Below are positions 17,244-23,237 of a DNA stretch of 48,965 nucleotides, piece after piece; positions within the stretch are counted from its first letter, which is position 1, and every line of letters begins with the position of its first letter. The notes beneath the pieces are model-generated. The model ran no database searches. It saw only the letters and a list, made by a program, of their open reading frames with translations, and had not been told where the DNA came from. The position numbers and the translations under genes were made by a program. The stretch is from an uncultured Oscillospiraceae bacterium (GTDB taxonomy: Bacteria; Bacillota; Clostridia; Oscillospirales; Oscillospiraceae): positions 1 to 48,965 of the forward strand of contig CATZRD010000014.1 of the NCBI GenBank assembly GCA_958423465.1, given 5' to 3'.

Positions 17244-17894
17244 ATGATCACCGTCAAGCCGTCTGTCGAGATCATCAGCACCGAGAGCTACCAGGACCTG
17301 CTGGCCAAAGTGGAGCGGGCGGGCCGGGTGTGCTACAAGAGCGAGGACCGCATCCGGGAGGGCAGCGCCGAGAGCTTCATCCGGGGCATCATCCGGCGGG
17401 GCCACGAGTCCGTCATCGAGCACGGCAGCGTCACCGTGAAGGTGGTGTGCGACCGGGGCGTGACCCATGAGATCGTCCGCCACCGCCTGGCCAGCTACAG
17501 CCAGGAGAGCACCCGCTACTGCAACTACACCAGCGACAAGTTCAGCAATCAGATCTCCTGCATCGACCTGGCCACTGGCTTCGGCTACGACCTCAGCGAC
17601 CCGGCGGATCTTCAAAAGTACCAGATCTGGCAGGAGGCCATGGCCGACGCGGAGCGGCACTACTTCCGGCTCATCGACGCCGGGGCCAAGCCCGAGGAGG
17701 CCCGCAGCGTCCTGCCCAACTCCCTGAAAACTGAGATCGTCATGACCATGGACCTGCGGGAGTGGCGGCATTTTCTGCGCCTGCGGGGGGGACGGGCCGC
17801 CCATCCCCAGATCGTGGAGATCGCGAAGCTGATCCGGGAGGAGTTCATCCGCCGCTACCCGGTGTTCTTCGAGGACCTGGCGGAGGAACAATAA
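17244..17894 (+). CDS. thyX: FAD-dependent thymidylate synthase
   Basis: 216 residues. ThyX makes dTMP from dUMP using methylenetetrahydrofolate and FADH2. The family signature RHR-x7-S is present as RHRLASYSQES, followed by TRY. The C-terminal substrate segment MDLREWRHFLRLRGGRAAHPQI is also typical. ThyA is not seen in the window. The ATG at 17244 follows AAGGAG. Together with NrdD it supplies DNA precursors. Confidence 0.96.
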   Translation: MITVKPSVEIISTESYQDLLAKVERAGRVCYKSEDRIREGSAESFIRGIIRRGHESVIEHGSVTVKVVCDRGVTHEIVRHRLASYSQESTRYCNYTSDKFSNQISCIDLATGFGYDLSDPADLQKYQIWQEAMADAERHYFRLIDAGAKPEEARSVLPNSLKTEIVMTMDLREWRHFLRLRGGRAAHPQIVEIAKLIREEFIRRYPVFFEDLAEEQ

Positions 17895-17969
17895 GCGGTG
17901 CGCATTTAATAAAAAACACCATTTTTGCAGCAGAACCCCAGCGCGTATCCGGGAGAGGAGGCGGTATCC

Positions 17970-20018
17970 GTGCCGGAGCTCAGCACCGACGTCCGCTATA
18001 TCAAGGGAATTGGAGAACAGCGGGCCAAGGCTCTTGAAAAACTGCATATCCGGACCCTCTGGGACCTGATCTCCTACTTCCCGCGGGCTTATGAGGACCG
18101 GCGGGAGATGAAGAAGATCGCCCGGCTCCAGCCCGACGAGACCGCCTGCGTCCGGGCCATGGTGGCCGCGGAGCCCACCCTCCGCCGGGTGCGCCGGGGC
18201 ATGGAGCTGGTGAAGCTGCGGGCGGTGGACGAGACTGGGACGCTGGATGTGACCTTCTTCAACCAGACCTACCGGAAAAGCGAGCTCCATGCCGGGGAGA
18301 CCTATGTATTCTATGGCAAGGCGGAGGGAAATCTTCTCCGCCGGTCCATGGTGAACCCTGTGGTGGAGCGGGAGGACCGGGGGGAGCTGACGGGCCGCAT
18401 CGTGCCGGTGTACCCCCTTACCGCCGGGGTGAGCCAGACGGTGCTCATGCGCTCTGTGGCCCAGGGACTGGCGGCCTGCCGGGACCTGCTGGAGGACCCC
18501 ATCCCCGACAGCGTCCGGCGGCAGTACGGGCTGTGCCGGATGGGCTGGGCCTATGACCAGATCCACTTTCCCACCAGCGGTGAGGAGCTGGCCGCCGCCC
18601 GGCGGCGGCTGGTGTTCGAGGAGCTGTTTCTGCTGACCCTGGGGCTGAAGAAGCTCCGCCGGCGGCGGGAGGATCTGACCTGCGCCGCCTTTACAGACAC
18701 GGATCTGACGGATTTTTACCGGGCGCTGCCTTTTACATTGACGGAGGCCCAGCGGCGGGCCATCGAGGAGATATCGGCGGACCTCCGGTCGGGACGGCCC
18801 ATGAACCGGCTGGTCCAGGGGGACGTAGGCTCCGGCAAGACCATGGTGGCCGCCGCCGCCATGGTGTGCGCCGCCCGCAGCGGCCGTCAGGCCGCCCTGA
18901 TGGCGCCTACGGAGCTGCTGGCGGAGCAGCATGCCCGGGGACTGGCCCCCCTGCTGGAGAGGCTGGGCGTCACCTGCGCCCTCCTCACCGGCGGCATGAC
19001 CGCCAGGGCCCGCCGGGACGTGCTGGAGGGGCTGGCCAGCGGCCAGATCCAGGTGGCCGTCGGCACCCACGCCCTCATCAGCGGCGACGTGGAATACCGG
19101 GACCTGGCGCTGGTGGTCACCGACGAGCAGCACCGCTTCGGCGTGGCTCAGCGCTCCGCCTTGTCCGCCAAGGGCGACAGCCCCCATCTGCTGGTCATGT
19201 CCGCCACTCCGATCCCCAGGACCCTGGCCCTCATCATCTACGGGGACCTGGACGTGTCCGTCATCGACCAGCTGCCGCCGGGGCGGCAGCCCATCGACAC
19301 CTTCGTGGTCCCCGGCAGCTACCGCCAGCGGATCTACGCCTTTTTGCGCAAGGAGATCGCCGCCGGCCGTCAGGCCTACATCATCTGCTCCATGGTGGAG
19401 GCGGCGGAGGGCGTCCCCGATGAGCGCAAGGCCGTCACCGAGTACGCCGGGACCCTCCAATCCCAGGTGTTCCCGGACCTGCGGGTGGCCTTCGTCCACG
19501 GGCGGATGAAGCCCCGGGAGAAGGACGCCGTCATGTCCGCCTTTGCCCGGGGAGAGACGGATATCCTGGTGTCTACTACCGTGGTGGAGGTGGGCGTGGA
19601 CGTGCCCAACGCCACCGTCATGGTGGTGGAGGACGCGGACCGGTTCGGCCTCAGTCAGCTCCACCAGCTCCGGGGCCGGGTGGGCCGTGGCCGGGACAAG
19701 TCCTACTGCATCCTGATCTCCGACAACCAGAGCCCGGAGACAAAAGAGCGGCTTCAGGTGATGCGCCGCACCGGGGACGGCTTCGTCATCGCCCAGGAGG
19801 ACCTGCGGCTGCGGGGGCCGGGGGATTTCTTCGGCCAGCGGCAGCACGGCCTGCCCGCCCTGAAGGCGGCGGACCTCACTTGCGACATGGAGCTGCTGCG
19901 CCAGGCCCAGCAGGCGGCGGAGGAGCTGCTGGACCGGGACCCGGCGCTGGAGAGCTGTCCCGCCGCCGTCCGCCGGGTGCGCCTGCTGCTGGAGCAGAGC
20001 GCCGACGCCATGAACTGA
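17970..20018 (+). CDS. recG: ATP-dependent DNA helicase RecG
   Basis: 682 residues from a GTG start at 17970 that has AGGAGG (17956-17961) at 8 nt; an in-frame TTG at 17925 has no such site. RecG remodels stalled forks and Holliday junctions. The N-terminal wedge/OB domain covers about 1-250. Helicase motifs follow: Walker A GDVGSGKT (about 284-291), DEQH box (TDEQHRFGV, about 385), SATPIPRT, and motif VI QLRGRVGRG. The C-terminal RecG domain is complete. Confidence 0.96.
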   Translation: MPELSTDVRYIKGIGEQRAKALEKLHIRTLWDLISYFPRAYEDRREMKKIARLQPDETACVRAMVAAEPTLRRVRRGMELVKLRAVDETGTLDVTFFNQTYRKSELHAGETYVFYGKAEGNLLRRSMVNPVVEREDRGELTGRIVPVYPLTAGVSQTVLMRSVAQGLAACRDLLEDPIPDSVRRQYGLCRMGWAYDQIHFPTSGEELAAARRRLVFEELFLLTLGLKKLRRRREDLTCAAFTDTDLTDFYRALPFTLTEAQRRAIEEISADLRSGRPMNRLVQGDVGSGKTMVAAAAMVCAARSGRQAALMAPTELLAEQHARGLAPLLERLGVTCALLTGGMTARARRDVLEGLASGQIQVAVGTHALISGDVEYRDLALVVTDEQHRFGVAQRSALSAKGDSPHLLVMSATPIPRTLALIIYGDLDVSVIDQLPPGRQPIDTFVVPGSYRQRIYAFLRKEIAAGRQAYIICSMVEAAEGVPDERKAVTEYAGTLQSQVFPDLRVAFVHGRMKPREKDAVMSAFARGETDILVSTTVVEVGVDVPNATVMVVEDADRFGLSQLHQLRGRVGRGRDKSYCILISDNQSPETKERLQVMRRTGDGFVIAQEDLRLRGPGDFFGQRQHGLPALKAADLTCDMELLRQAQQAAEELLDRDPALESCPAAVRRVRLLLEQSADAMN

Positions 20019-20021
20019 TAT

Positions 20022-20063
20022 GCGCCGCGCTTCATAGAATGGGCTGTGAAGCGCGGCGCGTTT
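20022..20063 (+). terminator. Terminator of recG
   Basis: A perfect 13-bp stem (20022-20034 with 20047-20059), 12-nt loop, then GTTT. Confidence 0.75.
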
Positions 20064-20091
20064 GATTCTTGGAGAACGGAGGGAGACAGCC

Positions 20092-20259
20092 ATGGACCCG
20101 CAGAGCCTGGCCCTGGCGGTAACGGCGGCGGCCAACAGCCTGTACGAGTGTATGTGCGCCCAGGAGCTGGCTGTGCTGGCGGCGGCGTTCACCCAACTGG
20201 GAGACACGCTGGATACCCTGGCGGCCCAGAAGGAGCTGCTGGAAGCCCGGAAGTGTTGA
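20092..20259 (+). CDS. Small conserved-looking protein, 55 residues (DUF6774-like)
   Basis: The ATG at 20092 has GGAGGG 8 nt upstream. The sequence, LALAVTAAANSLYECM then ELAVLAAAFTQLGDTLDTL, is amphipathic helical. It resembles, from memory, a family of roughly 55-60-residue Clostridial proteins (DUF6774) with the pattern LxxxITALAN...ELALLAA...QLGDTL. No function is known. It lies between recG and the recombinase region with its own terminator. Confidence 0.7.
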   Translation: MDPQSLALAVTAAANSLYECMCAQELAVLAAAFTQLGDTLDTLAAQKELLEARKC

Positions 20260-20284
20260 TAGAACACTCTGCCGTTTGGGGGCG

Positions 20285-20318
20285 TTTTGCGCTGCCTGCC
20301 GTGACGGCGCAAAATTTT
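20285..20318 (+). terminator. Terminator of the 55-residue protein gene
   Basis: TTTTGCGC/GCGCAAAA arms (20285-20292 and 20307-20314) followed by TTTT (20315-20318). Confidence 0.75.
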
Positions 20319-20325
20319 AGAACTG

Positions 20326-20343
20326 TTGCACCGGAGCGTGCAA
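20326..20343. promoter_or_regulatory. Palindrome TTGCAC-N6-GTGCAA upstream of the recombinase gene
   Basis: An 18-bp site with 6-bp arms. The same arms with the same 6-nt spacing recur inside the invertible segment at 21315-21332. It is probably a binding site for one regulator or accessory protein. Confidence 0.55.
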
Positions 20344-20348
20344 TAAAA

Positions 20349-20394
20349 CCCCCTTTTCTGCCAGACTATAGAAGAAGTCTTGCAGAAAAGGGGG
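20349..20394 (+). promoter_or_regulatory. Long leader hairpin burying the recombinase ribosome site
   Basis: A 13-bp perfect stem (20349-20361 with 20382-20394), one mismatch, a further 5 bp (20363-20367 with 20376-20380) and an 8-nt loop. The only Shine-Dalgarno-like run before the recombinase ATG (GGGGG at 20390-20394) is in the 3' arm, 6 nt from the ATG. If transcribed, translation would be blocked until the hairpin opens. On the minus strand the hairpin is followed by TTTT, so it could also terminate leftward transcription. Confidence 0.65.
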
Positions 20395-20400
20395 CTTTCT

Positions 20401-21231
20401 ATGTTTTTGACCAGACTCGATATCCAGAATTTTGCCGCGCACCTGCGCCGGCAGGGGAGATCCGCCGCTACGGCGGAAAAGTACGCCCGGGAGGCGGACC
20501 GGTTCGCCGCCTGGCTGGGGGACCGCCCGCCGGACCGGGAGGCGGCCCTGTCCTACCGGGACCGCCTGTCCCGGACCCGCCCCGCCTCCGGGGCCAACGG
20601 GGCGGTAAGCGCCCTGAACCGCCTGGCGGCATTCCTGGGCCTGGACTGGCGATTGAAGGCCCTGCCGGTCCAGCGCCGCCTGTGTCGGGAGGAGAACCGG
20701 GAGCTGACGGCGGCGGAGTACCGGCGGCTGCTCCAAGCCGCCAGGCGGAAGAAGAACGAGCGGCTGCTGCTGGTGATGGAGGCCATCTGCGCCACGGGGA
20801 TCCGGGTCAGCGAGCTTCGTTTCTTCACGGTGGAGGCCATCGCGGCGGGCCGCGCCCAGGTGACCAATAAGGGCAAGACCCGCTGGGTGTACCTGCCGGC
20901 GAAGTTATGTAAACTGCTCCGGGCCTACGCCAGGGAGCGAGGCGTCGCTTCCGGGCCGGTGTTCGTCACCCGGGGCGGCAAACCCCTGGACCGGAGCAAC
21001 ATCTGCCACGCCATGAAGGCCCTGTGCCAAGATGCCCGGGTGGAGGAGAAAAAGGTCTTTCCCCATAACCTCCGGCATCTGTTCGCCCGGACGTTCTACC
21101 GGCTGGAAAAGGACATCGTCCATCTGGCGGACATTTTGGGCCACAGCAGCGTGGACACCACGCGGATCTACACCCTGGAGTCCAGCCGGACCTACCGGAA
21201 GCGGCTGGAAAAATTGAACCTGCTGCTATGA
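20401..21231 (+). CDS. Tyrosine recombinase, probable DNA invertase of the adjacent switch
   Basis: 276 residues from the ATG at 20401. An in-frame TTG at 20380 lies inside a hairpin and is unlikely. An N-terminal SAM-like core-binding domain covers about 1-95. The catalytic domain has Arg in GIRVSELR, Lys in TNKGKTR, HNLRH, GHSSVDTT, and the nucleophile Tyr in RIYTLES, so all the active residues are present. It belongs to the XerC/D-like group, which in Firmicutes and Bacteroidetes includes invertases such as Mpi. Its stop is 11 nt from a 28-bp inverted repeat whose structure fits a tyrosine-recombinase core site. Acting on that site is inference from position and site structure. Confidence 0.9.
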   Translation: MFLTRLDIQNFAAHLRRQGRSAATAEKYAREADRFAAWLGDRPPDREAALSYRDRLSRTRPASGANGAVSALNRLAAFLGLDWRLKALPVQRRLCREENRELTAAEYRRLLQAARRKKNERLLLVMEAICATGIRVSELRFFTVEAIAAGRAQVTNKGKTRWVYLPAKLCKLLRAYARERGVASGPVFVTRGGKPLDRSNICHAMKALCQDARVEEKKVFPHNLRHLFARTFYRLEKDIVHLADILGHSSVDTTRIYTLESSRTYRKRLEKLNLLL

Positions 21232-21242
21232 GGGCAAAAAAA

Positions 21243-21270
21243 TACCACGGACTGGTTATTCCGTGGTAAA
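21243..21270 (+). repeat. Left inverted repeat of the switch (IRL)
   Basis: 28 bp, exactly the reverse complement of 21472-21499. Internally, 9-bp arms TACCACGGA and TCCGTGGTA flank the asymmetric 8-bp spacer CTGGTTAT. This is the usual form of a tyrosine-recombinase core site: two monomer-binding arms around a crossover region. Confidence 0.93.
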
Positions 21271-21271
21271 T

Positions 21272-21304
21272 GCGGGGGCAAAAGAGCGCCGCTTTATTTT
21301 TTTT
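21272..21304 (+). terminator. Terminator inside the invertible segment
   Basis: An imperfect stem (GCGG 21272-21275 with CCGC 21289-21292; GC 21278-21279 with GC 21286-21287) followed by TTTATTTTTTTT. In the present orientation it would stop transcripts of the recombinase before they reach the surface operon. Confidence 0.6.
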
Positions 21305-21312
21305 GAATCAGA

Positions 21313-21334
21313 TGTTGCACGTTTGCGTGCAACA
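21313..21334. promoter_or_regulatory. Palindrome inside the invertible segment, second TTGCAC-N6-GTGCAA site
   Basis: A perfect 9-bp dyad with a 4-nt loop (TTTG). It contains TTGCAC-N6-GTGCAA at 21315-21332, matching 20326-20343. A further dyad with T-rich loop lies at 21342-21368 (TTTTCAA/TTGAAAA arms, CCG/CGG ends). Confidence 0.6.
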
Positions 21335-21401
21335 CAAATCGCCGATTTTCAAGTTTTTTGAAAACCGGTCTGGATATTTTGCGCTTTTTCCCAAAACAGG
21401 G

Positions 21402-21430
21402 TTGCAATACGGCTTTCATGCTGTTATTAT
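21402..21430 (+). promoter_or_regulatory. Rightward promoter inside the switch, facing the surface operon
   Basis: TTGCAA (21402-21407), exactly 17 nt, TATTAT (21425-21430). The -10 box is centred in a near-perfect palindrome with 10-bp arms ATGCTGTTAT/ATAACAGCAT (21418-21427 and 21429-21438). In the present orientation it points at the surface-protein genes, so this copy of the switch is probably ON. Confidence 0.72.
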
Positions 21431-21455
21431 AACAGCATAAGCAGCCTGTCTGCAA
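21426..21455 (-). promoter_or_regulatory. Leftward promoter-like sequence inside the switch
   Basis: Minus-strand TTGCAG (21455-21450), 18-nt spacer, perfect TATAAT (21431-21426). It shares its -10 region with the rightward promoter, so only one may fire at a time. It points at the 3' end of the recombinase gene and after inversion would face the surface operon. Confidence 0.5.
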
Positions 21456-21471
21456 TATGTAAAATGCAGTT

Positions 21472-21499
21472 TTTACCACGGAATAACCAGTCCGTGGTA
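21472..21499 (-). repeat. Right inverted repeat of the switch (IRR)
   Basis: 28 bp, perfect reverse complement of 21243-21270, with the same 9-8-9 arm/spacer structure. The repeats enclose 201 bp (21271-21471). Confidence 0.93.
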
Positions 21500-21530
21500 A
21501 GGCGGCGCAAAAATGAAAGAGACGACGGTA

Positions 21531-21640
21531 TTCGACAAAAATCGCAGGGCGGCCAGTGTATGATGATATAGGATAAGCCCTGCCCGCAAATCTGATTTAC
21601 TGCCGAGGACGGCGCGGGAGGACTGTCCCAATGCCGCCCC
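21531..21640 (+). promoter_or_regulatory. Structured 5' leader of the surface operon
   Basis: Outside the invertible segment. GCAGGGC/GCCCTGC (21544-21550 and 21577-21583) can pair around a 26-nt loop, followed by GC-rich self-complementary stretches. A TATGAT at 21559 has no -35 partner. No known riboswitch consensus was recognised. Confidence 0.4.
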
Positions 21641-21676
21641 GGCGTAAATAAATGAACAAAAAAGGGAGGAAAAAGC

Positions 21677-23227
21677 ATGAAAAAACGCATTTTACCCCTG
21701 CTGATGGCCTTGTGCCTGACGCTCTCGCTGGTTCCCATGGCCCTGGCCGCGGAGGACCAGCCCGACACCATCACCCTGCCCAACGGCGAGGTGAGAGAGA
21801 TTCCCACTCTGGAAGAAGCGATGAACACGGCTGCTGCGGCAGAGCTTTCTGCCGGAACGGAGGTCAACGGCCTGAACACTGTCAATGGTGTCATTAAGAT
21901 CAACACCATGGCCGATTTTATCGCATTGGCCGAAGACCAGAACACCTGCTTGGCAAACAACACAATCGAACTGAATCTGCCTAATAAGATCTTGGATCTC
22001 TCCGATCTGCCGTGTGCAGAGTGGAGCGGTTATCTGAAATACTTCTACGGCAATATTGACGGTAACGGCCACACGGTCAAGGGTTTCAAGAACAACTGCG
22101 CTTTGATCTATGCCTATTATGGCGGAACCATCAAGGACTTGACCTTGGAATTTGACGGAAATGCCGGTCAGCTCATATTCATGCCGACATCCAACCCTGT
22201 CCTTACGAATCTGAGCCATATCACTACGACCGGTTACGTGACTCTGACCGGCAGCGATCAGTCCAACTATTCTCCCTTCATCTACTGCTCCGGTACCGGC
22301 GGACTCCGCATGGCCGACTGCACGAATGAAGCAGAGATCTCTGGCGACATTTATGGCGGCATTTTCTACGGCTATTATCCGCTGTACACGAACGGTATCT
22401 CTTACGAGTTTACCAGATGCGTCAATAACGCGGATGTCGCCATGCGCAACGCGGCTATGTTCTTCGGTAATCCGACCACCATCAATGATAAACTGGCAAG
22501 CAACGCGCTGTCCTTGACGATCACCGAATGCGAAAACAATGCGATCATCCGCGGCACGGTGTCCGCCCACTATCTTGCGCCCTCTCTGGATGGCGCAGAC
22601 TATCCCGCCGCCAGTACGGCATTGACTGCAAAAGAAGCGGCGATCATGGCGGACAGCACCAATACGCTGCCTGCGGCTCCGACTGTGGATCAACCCAGCG
22701 GCCTCCAGACCGGTAATGCCCTGACCGGCTTTACCTATACCATCGACACGGACAAGACCATTCACTTTACCGTACCCAGCGGTGGGGAGAGCGGCAACTC
22801 TATCGCAAAGTACGTAGTGTCTGTCAGCTCCTATGTATGCTGGTGGAATACCCTGGAAAACCGCTTTGACGGGGCCGGAGATCGTGCGACAGTCGTTGAG
22901 GAAATCACGGCAAATGGCTCCACAAGCTATACAGCTGGATTGAAGTATTATGGTTTTGCTGATGATGATTACGGTGAGGCTGGCGACGATATTGGCGAGT
23001 ATTGGACACAAACGGATGGTACAAACACCTATTATACCATTAAGAAGTATGATGAGACACACCCTGAAACAATGCCTCAGGGAAAATACCAGGTATATGC
23101 AACGCGAAACCTCAATGCCGATGGAAAGCCTGGTAATGGTTGTGTAGCTCCTCAGTTTGTTACAGTTGCTGCGGTAAAATCCGATGGTACTATCATTGAC
23201 TTTGCAACTGCCGCTGCAGAAAATTGA
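21677..23227 (+). CDS. Exported surface protein of unknown function
   Basis: 516 residues. A signal peptide ends near residue 24 (LVPMALA-AED). The body has no SLH, LPXTG or other anchor motif that I recognise. Residues about 100-290 contain short repeating beta units such as YGNIDGNGHTVKGF, TIKDLTLEFDG and DCTNEAEISGDIYGG, which suggest a beta-helix of the GLUG/pectin-lyase kind. A beta-rich C-terminal part follows. The ATG has AGGGAGG upstream. The stop codon overlaps the Shine-Dalgarno of the SLH gene, so the two are co-translated. After the first 150 nt the base composition becomes much more AT-rich than the flanking chromosome. Expression is probably phase-variable through the upstream switch. 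Confidence 0.85.
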   Translation: MKKRILPLLMALCLTLSLVPMALAAEDQPDTITLPNGEVREIPTLEEAMNTAAAAELSAGTEVNGLNTVNGVIKINTMADFIALAEDQNTCLANNTIELNLPNKILDLSDLPCAEWSGYLKYFYGNIDGNGHTVKGFKNNCALIYAYYGGTIKDLTLEFDGNAGQLIFMPTSNPVLTNLSHITTTGYVTLTGSDQSNYSPFIYCSGTGGLRMADCTNEAEISGDIYGGIFYGYYPLYTNGISYEFTRCVNNADVAMRNAAMFFGNPTTINDKLASNALSLTITECENNAIIRGTVSAHYLAPSLDGADYPAASTALTAKEAAIMADSTNTLPAAPTVDQPSGLQTGNALTGFTYTIDTDKTIHFTVPSGGESGNSIAKYVVSVSSYVCWWNTLENRFDGAGDRATVVEEITANGSTSYTAGLKYYGFADDDYGEAGDDIGEYWTQTDGTNTYYTIKKYDETHPETMPQGKYQVYATRNLNADGKPGNGCVAPQFVTVAAVKSDGTIIDFATAAAEN

Positions 23228-23237
23228 GGTGAATTAT

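Larger units (their letters stand above)
21232..21676. other. Gene-free region: invertible promoter switch and surface-operon leader
   Basis: No gene is supported here. The stretch holds the two inverted repeats (21243-21270 and 21472-21499), the 201-bp segment between them, and a structured leader of about 175 nt before the first surface-protein gene. A 61-codon open frame on the minus strand (21294-21479) spans hairpins, lacks a ribosome site and is considered chance. Confidence 0.85.

Noticed and set aside
16641..20312. Very long open frame on the minus strand opposite tex, thyX and recG
   Set aside because: It mirrors three recognised genes, is rich in His/Pro/Gly/Gln low-complexity sequence, has no ribosome site, and is the usual by-product of GC-rich codon use.
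20380..20400. TTG start adding seven residues to the recombinase
   Set aside because: It lies within the arm of a long hairpin without its own ribosome site; the ATG at 20401 starts the recognisable N-terminus.
21294..21479. 61-codon frame on the minus strand inside the switch
   Set aside because: No ribosome site, and it spans hairpins, promoter boxes and part of an inverted repeat; likely chance.
21559..21564. A second, fixed promoter for the surface operon (TATGAT)
   Set aside because: No acceptable -35 box at 16-18 nt upstream. It cannot be excluded and would weaken the on/off model if real.
21500..21660. Possible cyclic-di-GMP or cobalamin riboswitch before the surface operon
   Set aside because: The conserved blocks of those classes could not be found; only generic stem-loop potential is visible.
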